Under the pieces are notes generated by a model, which was not told the origin of the DNA, did no database searches, and saw only the letters and a program-made list of their open reading frames with translations. A program made the position numbers and the translations under genes. A DNA stretch of 29,025 bases, taken from positions 1-29,025 of the forward strand of contig JAMYHX010000527.1 of assembly GCA_025529335.1 (NCBI GenBank). The letters run 5' to 3'. Of the stretch, positions 10,023 to 20,372 are shown one piece after another (the first letter of the stretch is position 1; every line of letters begins with the position of its first letter). This DNA is from Rhizopus sp. PT2906. Lineage: Eukaryota; Mucoromycota; Mucoromycetes; Mucorales; Rhizopodaceae.

Positions 10023-10761
10023 CTAAGAGGATTTGGCCATGTCAGGCTTTTTAGCATCGGTATAAGGAAGTTCAAGAACGGCTCTCAATTGTGGATCGGG
10101 TGCTTCCTTCTTGTTCTTTTCATCCTCACCTACATAAATGGAGATACCAGCCGATGCCATCAAGACGGCAATGGTTACTGCTTGAGCATACATACGAGCT
10201 TGAACGACCTTTTGTTGTGTAGTCAAGTATTTGTTGGAGAAACTATATCCGAGTGCACCCGCCATGGACACAGCCCATGAGAGACCTAGAAAGTGGGGGG
10301 TGAGTATTTAGCTTCATTCTTTCTATATAATTGTTTTTTTTTTTACCAATAAATGTCCATCTGTTTTGATTCAAGTAATGTAATGATCGATCAAAGGCAG
10401 ACATATTTGTCTCATCCTGACGTTTATGCATCAATGATTGTAACATCGTTTCATCTGTATAGCCCAATTCTCTGTTTTCATAATGTGTGACGGCAGAGTC
10501 AGAAGCAAAAAGGAAACCAGCGGTTGTGCCTAAATAGATGAGTTTAGTTTGAACTTATTGCTTCATATAAACCTTACTGGAAACGGCCAAGATAGACTGA
10601 AGAGGTCGACTAAGTGATCTGAATTCAGGCGATCGGCGTAAAGTAAAGACGGTAGCTACAGCACCAAGACCAAGACCAATAGCAGCACCCTTTAAACCAC
10701 TTGTCCAGTAAATGTTTTGTCTTGTCTTTTCTTGTTCAGGTGTTAATACAATCGAAGGCAT
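10023..10761 (-). CDS. RCF2: Respiratory supercomplex factor 2-like, HIG1 domain
   Basis: Model on the complement: 10761-10578, 10529-10347, 10285-10023, giving 209 residues (yeast Rcf2 is 224). Rcf2 sits in the mitochondrial inner membrane and links cytochrome c oxidase with the bc1 complex. The start PSIVLTPEQEKTRQNIYWTS is followed by a glycine-rich hydrophobic segment (about residues 25-42). A central part contains ELGYTDETML and LHYLNQNRWTFIG. The C-terminal HIG1-like hairpin has two hydrophobic segments around SWAVSMAGALGYSF and YAQAVTIAVLMASAGISIYV, joined by the basic QQKVVQARMYAQ typical of HIG1. It ends in a hydrophilic tail. Introns are phase 1 with normal GT-AG ends. The HIG1 type is clear; RCF2 rather than another HIG1 paralogue is inferred from length and domain order. 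Confidence 0.82.
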
Positions 10762-11146
10762 ATTTTAAAATAAAAAGAGAGAAAAAAAAAAAGAAACTCA
10801 GTTCTCGCTCACCAAATCTTATTAATGCCTGGATAAAGTCGGATTGAGCTCCGGCTAAAAAAATAAACGTTTTGAAAAAAAAATGGCCTGTTTCTTTAAG
10901 GATTAAAGAGGGGGCAGAGAGGAAAGAGAGAGACAGAGGAGAGGCATGTGACAACAATCAATTCATCTTCTTTTCTTTCTTTCTTTCTTTCTCTTCTTTT
11001 CTCTTGATTTTTTATCTCTTTATTCCAACTCAATGACAAGAGGATAAAGTTGTATAGTAAAATAAAAAACAAGACAAAGGGTTGACATCGCTTAAACGTC
11101 ATCCAAAAGGGAGAACTGACATCGAAATGACATTTTGAGTCATAAT

Positions 11147-11437
11147 TTATTTTCGAACATATTCTTGTTTGTACGAATAATAGTATTCAGTCATTGGCTC
11201 TCTTTGATACCAGAAATCCAAGTTTTTATCCCAAGCAACATCAGAATAGTCGTACATTCTATATAAATCAGGGTCAATAATTCACATTATTCTTTTTTCT
11301 CATGTTTATAACCTTGGTCTAGAAAAAGTAGGTTGATCTACCAAGAATTGAATATCTGGATCGATGCGTGGATTCCAAAAGGTGGTTCGAACCTGACGCT
11401 TGGGTTCAACAATCTTTGTTTTAGAATATGAAGACAT
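11147..11437 (-). CDS. Small 78-residue protein, function unknown
   Basis: Model on the complement: 11437-11313 and 11258-11147. The protein starts MSSYSKTKIVEPKRQVRTTF and ends in a Trp/Tyr-rich half containing DVAWDKNLDFWYQREPMTE and YSYKQEYVRK. It has no membrane segment and no signal peptide. The intron starts GTTATA, a weak donor, but reading through meets a stop at once, and the acceptor side restores a dense aromatic frame that looks like real protein. I do not recognise the family. Its short length, basic start and position beside the Rcf2-like gene would suit a small mitochondrial subunit, but this is only suggestion. Confidence 0.6.
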
Positions 11438-11557
11438 TTTAATGAGAAAAGAAGGAAAACAAAAAAAAAAAGATATATGCATTTCTGGAAAGATAACAAA
11501 AACATAAAATGTGATACAATGTATGACGTTGAGGGATAGATCAAAAAAGGGTATATG

Positions 11558-12174
11558 TTATGAAGGAACTAGGAAACCGACCAAGCATTTATCCAGTAAA
11601 TAATCAGTGTTTACCCAAGAATGCGTCAACACTAAATAGATGTCAATAACCATCATTCAGACCACGTTAACAAACTTACTAAACAGTCTAGTGCCGTCTC
11701 TTCCGGCCACACGCATCAAATCTTTGACCCCACCCGGATGAAACTTCAAGTAAGGTGTGATATTGTATACTTTGCCTTGAATTGCAGTCCATGCATCCTC
11801 TGGACTCTTGTGTTTCTTGAGTTCATCTAGAGTCACTCTACAGAGTTCTGGTACACCCTATTGATTGTCAATGACTGTGCTTTGATCACTTTTACTCTTT
11901 ACCCTTAAATCCTTTCCGGAAGCCTTTAAATTGGCCCAGTCTAAAGGTGAATGACCTGGTTCCAACATGACCTTTTCTCGACCACGAGGTTGTTTGGTTG
12001 CAGCAGCTATAAGGCGCTGTGGTCCATTTCTAGCTGGAAACTCTGGTACCTGAAGGACTTGATCTGTATATGATAAATATATATATATATATATAAATAC
12101 ACATTCTGTTGTTGTTGTTATTACTTACTTTTTGGGTCAACTAATTCCAATCTTGGTTGTTGTTCTTTACTCAT
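11558..12174 (-). CDS. Cytochrome b5 heme-binding domain protein
   Basis: Model on the complement: 12174-12129, 12063-11903, 11857-11680, 11631-11558, giving 152 residues. The N-terminal part carries MLEPGHSPLDWANLKASGKD, the lead-in seen in the b5 domain of Ncb5or/CYB5R4-type proteins and yeast Irc21. The b5 fold follows, with DAWTAIQGKVYNITPYLKFH. The first heme ligand is in HPGG (residues 109-112) and the second is His132 in LTHSW; the 23-residue spacing agrees with known b5 proteins. It ends DKCLVGFLVPS with no membrane anchor and no reductase domain, so it is probably a soluble electron carrier that works with a separate reductase. Intron 1 contains an (AT)n run (12077-12095). All junctions are GT-AG. 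Confidence 0.9.
12077..12095. repeat. (AT)n microsatellite in cytochrome b5 gene intron
   Basis: A pure AT dinucleotide run lies inside the first intron of the cytochrome b5-domain gene. It has no apparent effect on the splice sites. Confidence 0.75.
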
Positions 12175-12293
12175 TACCGAATTAAGCAAAGAAAGAAAAG
12201 GGACAATAAAATTTCTATTTTATAAGAAGAATAAAGAGGCTATTAGTCATCTTGATCTTATTGGCTACTGTTTAATTTTAATTTTATTTTATT

Positions 12294-13701
12294 TTAGGAA
12301 TAATGATTCCAATTGATAGAAGGTTTATCAGTCAATCCAAGAAATAAATCCAAATGGGTCGAAGTGGGTCTTCTGATGACACTTCTTATAGCTTGATCTA
12401 GAGGATAGATCTTGTGCTCATCTGAAATGACGATACGTTTACCAGGAGGAGGTGAACCTGTAATGTCAATTTCATTTAATAGGTCTCTAAAGGTAAATGT
12501 GTCCGTAATGGCTAGATTACGGAAATAATAATTGGAAGGTATATCTGAACTGTTGGAAGGTCGAAGGGATACTGTTTCAACCACCATGGGAATATTGTTA
12601 TTATTATTATTGTTGTTGTTGCTTGTTGCCATATTGTTGTTGGTGTAATCCATGTCTTGATGCTGCTGTTGTTGATGAATTTTCAAATGGTCATTGTAAA
12701 GCATATTACTGTTACTTTCATTATTATTTCTTGTGTGAAGAGGAGGTAGTTGCGAAGGGAACTGATTGACTTGCTGCATAAAGTCTTGATTGTTTATTGG
12801 ACCATTCATTGGATTATCCACAAACATGCGTGAATTGAACAATGGTGTGGACATACTAGAGTGAGGTCTCGCCGAGTGTCTCAAATCGGTTGATTTACTA
12901 CCTGTCTTTCTGATCAATGGCTTACTTGATCTTTTACGTTTAGCAGAATGAGATGGTGTCATCCTTGTAAAGTCTGGCACGTCCTGTTGTTGTTGTTGTA
13001 CAGGAAGCACTTGGTTGTACTGTGTGGATATCTCCCTTACTTTGGCAGCCAACCCTCCAGAGCCAATCGACTGATTCATGGGATAAGGATTATACTGTAT
13101 AGAAGAGTCTGCAGGTGAAGGCGGTGTGACTAACATACGCTCATGTCGCTTTTTGGCTCTGTACAGGGTGCTTGAATGTGCCTTACAAAGTGATACCTCC
13201 GATAAATCTCGTAAGCCAATGACCGTGTCATTTTCATCTTTATACATTGTATGTGCATTTTCATTTATCCAATTGATAGAGAATTCATAATCTGGATCAT
13301 CCCTGTGAAGTTTCTTTGCTCGACTATCTAACCCACCTTCAGGTAAGTTCTTCCCCCTTCGTGGTTGAACCTCGGGACAGTTACAATCTATACCATAATA
13401 CTATATATAAAAATAATAAATATAACTTGCCTTTAACTATATCATTTGATTAAAAAAAATAGATACATGTATACTTGCCTTGGAACAGGTAAAGCATTTA
13501 CTACAAACAATACAAGCATTCTATCATGTATTTATATTAAAATATGTAAAACTTTAATTTTCTTTTCTTTTTTACTTTTCTTATATGAATGTATCTCTGT
13601 GTGTAATTAGACATGGGCGTATCTGTATGTTGTTGAGAGGCTGTATGTAATGGCAATTCAGTGATGACTTGAGCAAATTGAAACAGATTATTTTCAGACA
13701 T
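12294..13701 (-). CDS. Cys-rich, Asn/Gln-rich putative nuclear regulator
   Basis: Model on the complement: 13701-13576, 13520-13479, 13400-12294, giving 424 residues. The N-terminus (MSENNLFQFAQ) leads to a cysteine cluster, C-x2-C-x2-C-x2-C, then C-N-C-P (about residues 45-66). A basic stretch, PRRGKNLPEGGLDSRAKK, and FSINWINENA follow. The middle is low-complexity: Gln runs, a nine-Asn run encoded near 12598-12626, and a KRKRSSKPLIRK-type nuclear signal. The C-terminal 80 residues look folded (TFTFRDLLNEIDITGSPPPG, then LDQAIRSVIRRPTSTH). I do not recognise a named family; the cysteines do not fit GATA or Zn2Cys6 spacing. A zinc-binding transcription or chromatin regulator is inferred. Intron 2 is a GC-AG intron; a GT-AG alternative (donor at 13474, acceptor just before 13388) would replace YYGID with a shorter linker. 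Confidence 0.75.
13401..13478 (-). other. Non-canonical GC-AG intron
   Basis: The exon ends CCAAG and the intron begins GCAAGT, the strong extended consensus of GC-AG introns, and ends TATATAG. A second AAAGGCAAGT copy lies inside the intron at about 13425-13434, but using it would include an in-frame stop. Confidence 0.6.
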
Positions 13702-13729
13702 TCTATATTTAAAAATATTCAACAACAAC

Positions 13730-13755
13730 AAAAAAAAAAAAAAAAAAAAAAAAAA
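13730..13755 (-). repeat. Homopolymer of 26 A (T on the sense strand)
   Basis: Twenty-six adenines on the plus strand lie about 30 bp upstream of the start codon of the Cys-rich regulator gene. On its sense strand this is a T-run in the likely 5' leader or core promoter. Further upstream (13845-13859) is a short TC/GA repeat. Confidence 0.85.
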
Positions 13756-13901
13756 GAGGGCAGCTGAGACGATTTTTTTTTTTGCCTCTCTTTCTCCCTT
13801 TGTGTGCGTGTGTCGTTGCTGCCTCGAATTAAAACTCCATATTTTCTCTCTCTCTCTCTTGACTTTTTGGTTCATGTTTTCATAATATCCATTTTAAATA
13901 T

Positions 13902-14489
13902 GTCATCTGGATTTTCCTTTTTAAAGATCACATGTACATTTTATATCTATTACAACTAGATCACCTTCTCTTTTTTCCTTTTTGCTTGTTCTTCAAACTA
14001 TGTGGGTCATTCATTGATGATGCTATTTTTATAGAGGCACACACACACACACAAGGAAATGGGCGGAACTAAATTTGACATGTATATAATTCGATGTAGT
14101 GCAAAAAAGAAAAATTATCTTTCTGGATCCGTTTGATCCAAAAAGATGACACACACTTTAATAAAGGCTCTCCCTTTACATAGAAAAAGAATATTCAACT
14201 TTCTTAACTAAAGAGACGCGTTGTTGATGAGCACAGAGTTGAGCTCATAAGTTGTTCTATTGTAGTAATGGATATTCCTACTCAATATCTAAAGAATAAA
14301 TTCCCCCCTTTTTATCCAAAGGGGGAGGGGGTTCAGTTACAATGCAATTAGAGCAAACACAACTTTTAGAACATACATTTTTACTCTCTCTGTCTTTATT
14401 GTATCTGACATTAAATATTTATAATTGGTCGTCCTTTATACTAATAATAATAATTAGCTTCTTTTTAATAAATAATTTACTTTACTTGT
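13902..14489. other. Gene-poor spacer with repeats and a GC stem
   Basis: No gene is supported. The stretch holds a (CA)n run at about 14038-14053, an imperfect palindrome around a GGATCC at about 14125-14141, and a perfect 8-bp inverted repeat at 14304-14325. Otherwise it is AT-rich spacer and may include promoter DNA of the Cys-rich regulator. Confidence 0.5.
14304..14325. repeat. Perfect 8-bp inverted repeat, C5T3 / A3G5
   Basis: CCCCCTTT (14304-14311) and AAAGGGGG (14318-14325) flank a 6-base loop, followed by another G-run. In this AT-rich spacer the stem stands out. It is not next to a gene end, so no terminator role is assigned. Confidence 0.6.
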
Positions 14490-14694
14490 CGTCGACTTGA
14501 TTAGATTTTATAAGCATTATGCTGAAAACAACACTATTAAAATCTTGACTTTTTGCAGGCGAGCACCAACACAAAACGAAACGACAATCAAGATCATTTA
14601 TACGTACTGAAAAATTATCTTGGCAAGCAGCATCCTAAACATATTTTAATAGATAGCATCGCGCATAAAGTTGTAAAGTATCTTTCAAAACACT
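14490..14694 (+). pseudogene. Decayed coding remnant, unknown family
   Basis: Two overlapping plus-strand frames look protein-like. The first reads DLIRFYKHYAENNTIKILTF and runs on to a stop near 14608. The second, open after about 14560, reads NQDHLYVLKNYLGKQHPKHI and then DSIAHKVVKYLSKH before a stop at about 14694. Together they resemble one short protein end broken by a frameshift. An alternative is a true terminal exon entered at the AG of ttttgcag (14553-14560), but no upstream exon was found. No start codon, domain or family was recognised. Confidence 0.3.
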
Positions 14695-15216
14695 AAACTC
14701 TTATTGTGAATTGATCTAATTTCGTGGGTAATATGTTCAGATGAACGAAGGGATGATTGGCCTTTTGAATAGTAAATTATAAATGGCTTAAATACATAGC
14801 ATTTACATGTCAATGTTAAGTTCAGTCGTAGACTAGGCAATGTTTATTCGATAGCCGATAAGCACAAACACAGAAAAGTGTAGTCAGGAAAGCACAAGGA
14901 AGAGTACGATTATCTAATGTCCGCTAAGTGGTAGTAGACATTTATCATGTAGATGATACAAGTAGACTTTTACAGATTATCGGAAAGTACAAGTTCTTTA
15001 TTTAGCTAATCGTCCAATCACCATTTATAATTTTTATACCAGCTACAGAATAAAACAAAGGATCTCGTATGTATTTCATATGCAAGAATTCTACTTTCTT
15101 TCACATCAATCAATTGGTACAACCATGAATATACATAAGCAGTTGAGCAATGGTACACATAATTTAAAGCTAAAATCGTACACAAAGCAAATATTTATTA
15201 CATGTGAATAACTATG
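14695..15216. other. Gene-poor spacer
   Basis: No convincing gene. One plus-strand frame of about 60 codons (about 15030-15206) is open but has no start or recognisable motif. The end of this stretch is the 3' flank of the minus-strand thioesterase-like gene. Confidence 0.4.
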
Positions 15217-16101
15217 TTATTGCCCTTTATTGACAGTCCAAACGAGGTGCACTATTGCCACCGTATCCAGCATACGATCCTTAACAATGACATCCATCTT
15301 TACTTCCTGCTTCTCCTCAGTGATTTCAGGCATTGTAAAATCTGTTGATGCCGTAATTAATCCTCTTGCTTTCTTTTTAAACTATAGATACACAATACTT
15401 TTTAGAATGAGGTTTAAATATTGTTACTGTTATTACCTCTAATTCTAGGGAAGAAAGGCTAACTTCGTCTTTATCATCCGATAAACTGCTTAATAATCCC
15501 AATTCGCCTACTGTTTCTGCGAATGTAGCAAGTGCAGTTGCGTGAATACTTTTCTTACAGCAGTTTGTTAATACGTCCTTCCTTTTATATATACACGCGC
15601 GTATAATCTCACCTTTTTGATGTATTTCGATTATAATGACGATCCTACAATACATAAACAAATCCATCAGTAAACATGTTGATAATACACTGGTACTCAT
15701 TACACGCATAAATCCTGTACAGAATCCTCGAGAAAATGTTGTAATGGTCATATCTATACACACAACATGAGTCTTTTATATATTTATATATATATATATA
15801 TATCACTCTTACCAATCGATCCTGAATAAGGATTTGAGTTTCGCATCAAAAATGCAAATATTCTTGGTCTGAACAATTTTATGATGGGTTTATTTAATCT
15901 ATCCCAAATAACAAGAGGTCGTCTTGATTTACGCAAGGTCCAAACAAGATATATGATAGATAAGAAAGTAGCCACGATCACACCTACAATAAACCTCGTA
16001 AAGATGGTCCATTCCAGTTCGAGTACTACTTTGGTGAGCCGAATAGTAGCTTGAACGTGAGCTCTGAATGCCTCTGTTAAAGTAGAAGGTGGTAATGACA
16101 T
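15217..16101 (-). CDS. Membrane-anchored hotdog-fold thioesterase-like protein
   Basis: Model on the complement: 16101-15813, 15753-15704, 15644-15613, 15548-15437, 15381-15217, giving 215 residues. An N-terminal hydrophobic segment (about residues 34-55, FTRFIVGVIVATFLSIIYLV) would anchor it in a membrane, and the rest resembles the DUF4442/PaaI-type hotdog fold. Landmarks are NPYSGSI, TTFSRGFCTGFM, DRHYNRN, the SIHATALATFAETVGELGLL helix that carries the active-site region in hotdog thioesterases, and KKKARGLITASTDF with VKDRMLDTVAIVHLVW. The likely role is hydrolysis of an acyl-CoA or similar thioester; the substrate is unknown. Intron 3 uses an AAG acceptor with a good TATTAAC branch point upstream. 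The donor of intron 2 was chosen as GTAATG to keep frame. Confidence 0.8.
15776..15803. repeat. (TA)n microsatellite in thioesterase gene intron
   Basis: A nearly pure TA run fills much of the first intron of the thioesterase-like gene, close to its donor. Confidence 0.75.
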
Positions 16102-16403
16102 GAAGAAATAAAAAGAAAGCCTTTTTTTTTTTTTCTCTTCGGCCCTTTAATGTATTGACTTGACGGACTGTGAAATACTTGCTTACAGAAAAAGAAAGAA
16201 AAAAACGTGGCATTACCACTTTTTACATTTGGCAAAACTCTTTTTTGACCCTTATTTTCATGCGCATTTCTTGAAATTGTTCGCGTAACATAACGAGTAA
16301 TGCTTAGTCAGTCATTTTTGAACTAGTTTTATTTTTATTTGAGTTCATTGCCATGACAAGCAGTGAGATATGATGTGGATAGATTACCTCTTTTGTAAGT
16401 TGA

Positions 16404-17694
16404 TCATGGAACATCCACACAGGTACTTATAGACATATTTCTTTTATTGTCTCTATCCATAGAATCATCCCATCGAATGACCCAGCACATGGTAACAGCT
16501 ATACTTGAACATGCTATAATCGCCATATTCCTATATAAATTATATAAAGGATCAACAATAACCGTCTTGTTATATATAAATATTTACTCTTTACCAATAA
16601 AATCCTAGAATATCAGACACTGTGCCTACTTCAGGTATTCCTGGTTGAGCTGACCTAGGTCATCTATTAATACCGTACTTTACATTCTGAAACAAGAATT
16701 ACCTAACCGCAGGAAGTGCAAATAGAGTAGTGATGCCAATCATGCAAGCATGAGCATCTGCTTTTCTCTTTCTAAACACCACTTGGTAACCAAATAGACC
16801 CATGACTAAGGATAGTAACCACATCAAAATACAGATAAAGATAGAAAAGGCCAAAGTGGTTGTTGATCGACCGGTTGATATCTGAAGACTGATCTTATCA
16901 TTTACAAATGGTGTATCATTACCATCATCTTCAACCACTGGATTATGCTTTATCGAAGGCATAAAATGAAACGACGTGATACTCGCATCCAAGTGAAAAG
17001 TGATGGGTATTGACTTGGTCGTATCATTTTTATAAAACGCGAATATTTCGAGATTGCCAGAGTAAATATCAAGTGGATAATCAATCTGGTTGCCATTTTC
17101 ATAGTTAAATGTCGCTTGGATAGGATGAATTGTTTCGCCAATGTCGTAGTGGTAACTTCTCAACGATGAGAACCTTAGTGTGACTTGTTGGCTAACGAAC
17201 GTTTCATTCAACATTAGGTTGCCTCCTTTTATGTTTTTTCTCTCTCTCTCTCTTTCTCTCTTACTTTAGTTGTCCATATTCGTTCGCTAGTGTACCATTA
17301 GGTTGGATCGAGAAATTAATAGTGTATCTCTTTTCTGAAAAATCCACGTTTAGAACAGAGGCTGCTATATATAATGATTCTCCTCGTATATTTGGTTCAT
17401 TAAAGCTGATGAGTGTTGATGATCTATAGAGCGAGAATTGGAATTGGGGGGTTTGTTTATAGTCTTTTATGGTGTTTTTTTTACCTTCCTTCTTCTAAAT
17501 AGACTTGCCAAGTGGGTACTAAAAGATATACAGTCAAAACAAGACAGTCTTGTAATCAAGAACTTACCAATCATGGCCAATAATGTTGCTAAGATGAGAA
17601 AACATATAAAAGAACGACGAAGTACATGATGTTCAGCTATAGTCTGTATCATTCTATTCTCTGTACAAAAGCGCTTTATTCTATACATATTCAT
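16404..17694 (-). CDS. DUF4436-like multi-pass membrane protein
   Basis: Model on the complement: 17694-17568, 17518-17485, 17423-17265, 17191-16703, 16654-16595, 16530-16404, giving 331 residues. One N-terminal membrane segment (about residues 29-43, FICFLILATLLAMIG) precedes a large non-cytosolic domain with several N-x-S/T sites and the motif YPLDIYSGNLEIFAF, which matches the Y-P-x-D-x-Y block of DUF4436 proteins. Three further segments follow (around FSIFICILMWLLSLVMGLFG, IGITTLFALPAVR and WNMAIIACSSIAV), with QPGIPEVGTVSDILGFYWN between the last two, as in that family. The function is unknown. Acceptor choice in intron 3 matters: joining at 17191 gives GQLNQQVTLRF in frame, whereas nearer acceptors give stops or shifts. 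That intron opens with a GA repeat. A second ATG lies two codons into the protein. Confidence 0.85.
17239..17262 (-). repeat. (GA)n run directly after a splice donor
   Basis: In the DUF4436-like gene the third intron begins GTAAGAGAGAAAGAGAGAG on the coding strand, so a GA microsatellite starts within the donor site, as in an intron of PRP19. Confidence 0.8.
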
Positions 17695-18082
17695 TAGAGA
17701 GAAAAAGAGACTCTAAAAAAAGGGAGTAGATAAAAAGTGTTTCTTTAAAACAGGAGTTTATACCCCCCCCTCTTTCCTAACCGTCCCTTTATCATTTACT
17801 AACTCTTTTCTGTCCCCTCCTTGTTTTACATATAGAGAGCCTCGTTATCTATTGATAGGGACAATGTCTAATAATCAATATGCTAGGTTGATATACTTTT
17901 GTTACACTGAGTTCTTTATTAATGCACATTAATTATTATACATCATACACATGCAGCATATCTATCAAGGATTACCTTTGCTTCGATACTCAGGTACATC
18001 AAAGGAGGGAGATGGATACCAAAGCATACATATAAAACGAAGACATGCTATTAGGAAGAAGGTCCTTCGACAGGCTTATGTA
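17695..18082. other. Intergenic spacer
   Basis: Spacer between the 5' end of the DUF4436-like gene and the 3' end of the F-box gene, both on the minus strand. It contains C/T-rich runs (about 17764-17822) fitting a promoter or leader for the DUF4436-like gene. No open frame of interest was seen. Confidence 0.5.
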
Positions 18083-19474
18083 TTAAAAGTATAAATAATC
18101 TTGATCACGGTCATCCGAATAATCCACTCGATAACTTCTAACCGGACTGAAAAAGTAAGGCTTCAACAACTTCAAGTCATGCACATAATCATCTCTATCA
18201 GGCACTAAAGATGCACTCTTATACTCTTCCCAAATCAACTTGTTATGCTTTCCTCGATGTGTCGTTTTGAGTTTCAGTGACATATGGAAGCTCTCGCTGG
18301 GCAATAGCGGATCATTCATATCAATCAGCACATGGTCATCATCCTCCAGCACAAACTCTCCAATGAAGACCTGTTGACGACGGAATCCCGGCTGAAGCAA
18401 TCGAACGACCTGAGCTGGCTCGTCTGTTGTGACATGTTTCAGGATCGTGCCGTTGGGGAAGAATCTCAAGTATCGGTAGTATGTCACAAAATGGATCGGT
18501 CGGTTCCAGGTTGTTTCTGAGGTACCTGGTCGAATATAGTGACAGGTTGAGATGTACACACCGTCGTATCGAATGCGTGGTCGATCGATAAACATTCGCA
18601 ACCACTGTCCGCCGTAATGTCGCATCACTTGGTTGGTTTGATATGCTTTGGATTCCTCAAGAGTCATGGAGGGCAATCGGAATGTGTGGACACAAGCGTA
18701 TTGCCAGACTGAAGGGTCTCTGCTGTACAGAAAGAACTTTTTACAGGTGAGTGCAAAATGAGGAATGGATGATAGATTGTGGAGTGCAAGGTAGCGTAAT
18801 ATATAAAGCATGATTTCGCCTATTAGTCATTGTTTGTATTATTGAAGCGGCATATATTTTTTTTGTTTTACCTGGTAATTTAGCTATAGAAACAGGTTTG
18901 TAGTCTAGCTTGGGTATATACGAAGTATCTTGGGTAGAAAACTCTTCTATCAAATGAGCCAATGGATCTTTTGACACTGATGAAGAAGGCGCAACGTATT
19001 CATTTCCAATCGGTACAATGTGCTTGAATTTATCTTCCTTTGCCGTGGCTGGTGCTGCTGCTTCATGATGTTTAGATATTGTATTTTGATAATGCTTCTT
19101 GTATGCAAAGTCTATATCTGGATCTAATTTAAAAGCACGACGGTAGCTATCCAATGCTGCGGAAAGTAGGTTAATACTTCAAAGTGATAGAGACAAGAAT
19201 TAAAAAGAAGAGTAGTACCTTGTCCGAGCTTTCCTTGTCTTTCGTTATCAACAGCCAACACATAATGATCCATTGCTGTCACGGGTTCTTTATCAGTAAG
19301 TGTCAATGATTCTGCTTTATCTATTATCTCTGCCAAACTTGACTCGGCAACCGAAGGTCGTTTCTCAGCCATTGAAGGCTTATTCTCTCTCGTTTGCTGC
19401 TGTTGGTTCTTTTGTCTAACTTCTTGGCGCCATGCGTTTCTAAACTCTTCTAATTCTTGTTCTTGTCTGTTCAT
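18083..19474 (-). CDS. F-box protein, FBXO9/Pof7-like SCF substrate receptor
   Basis: Model on the complement: 19474-19219, 19156-18872, 18819-18083, giving 425 residues. The order is that of FBXO9-type proteins: an N-terminal charged region (QEQELEEFRNAWRQEVRQKN), a TPR-like helix pair (AMDHYVLAVDNERQGKLGQ with ALDSYRRAFKLDPDI), the F-box (LPGEIMLYILRYLALHNLSS, then HFALTCKKFFLYSRDPSVWQ, about residues 178-225), and a long C-terminal domain. That domain contains VYISTCHYIRPG, YYRYLRFFPNGTILKH and GEFVLEDDDHVLI, the family's substrate-side hallmark. It would join Skp1 and a cullin to mark proteins with ubiquitin; human FBXO9 acts on TTI1/TEL2, but the fungal target cannot be told here. Junctions are GT-AG and phase 1. 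The start is the first ATG of the open exon, after stops upstream. Confidence 0.9.
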
Positions 19475-20372
19475 AGCATCTATTATAAAGGAAAGAGAAA
19501 AGATTGTTTTAAAAAAGGGATTAAAAAATTTAAGCTTATGTTGAATCTCCGCCTTGCGTTGCTAATCATGCATCTATGGGTAATGCAGCATAGAGAGAGA
19601 CTAATTTATGGATTGATGATGTAGGATAAGCTTATCAAGAATTATTAATATGGACACAGTAACTCAGTTAACGATGAACATCTTTACTCATATATTTCTC
19701 AATGGAAGCTCTTTGTATTAAGTGTAGCAGTTACTTAAACACAAGGAACTGATGTATCCCCCCCTTCTAGACCATTACTAGGCTCTCTTTTTTGAATAAC
19801 TTTAAATATTACTTAAGGTAACAATATCAATAATATTCTCATAGTCATCATTTGAATCCTCTGTATCTCATGGTCTCATATTTTGATACAGATGAGAATA
19901 GCCAACACCAAGCTATATGTCATAACAATGGTTCCGACGGAAATACTTGTATCTAATAAATGCATGTCCCTGGGCCATATTTCCAATGTTGCCAATGGTC
20001 AAACAACTTTTGATGAGCCTTCCAAGTTTGTACATAAACCTGTGAGAACAGACATTGAAAAACCCGAAAAAGGTTCAAATGTAAAATAATGGCTTGAAGA
20101 GAGGATAGTCCTTTAAAATCTATTACGTAGAAGGACCATTCTTGTCATCCTTGTTGATGAGTATCGCATCTCGATTATTTTGTTCGAATGATATAGGTAA
20201 ATCATATTCATTCTCTTTCAATGATAATAATAAAAAAGGAAGCCAACATAAGAGAAATAATGGCTGGCAACCATTGTATGCAGAACACCACTTTATTTTA
20301 AAAACTCAAGGCAATTGTGCGATTATAGCCACTTTCGAAAAAAAAAAGGACCTAATATGAGCATTCACAACC
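19475..20372. other. Gene-poor spacer, possible relic frames
   Basis: No intact gene is supported. Short plus-strand frames (19883-20089 and 20142-20360) have no recognised domain. Another reading around 19900-19950 gives CHNNGSDGNTC, which looks like part of a zinc site but is isolated by stops. Given the motif a little downstream, part of this may be the decayed body of a transposable element. Confidence 0.35.

Noticed and set aside
11381..11410. GGTTCGAACC resembling a tRNA B box
   Set aside because: It lies inside the coding exon of the 78-residue protein and no matching A box or cloverleaf was seen.
13431..13436. Possible 6-nt micro-exon (Leu-Lys) in the Cys-rich gene
   Set aside because: It would leave a 30-bp intron next to it, too short for normal splicing, and would need two GC donors in a row.
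17438..17629. 63-codon plus-strand frame
   Set aside because: Antisense to exons 1 and 2 of the DUF4436-like gene and without any motif.
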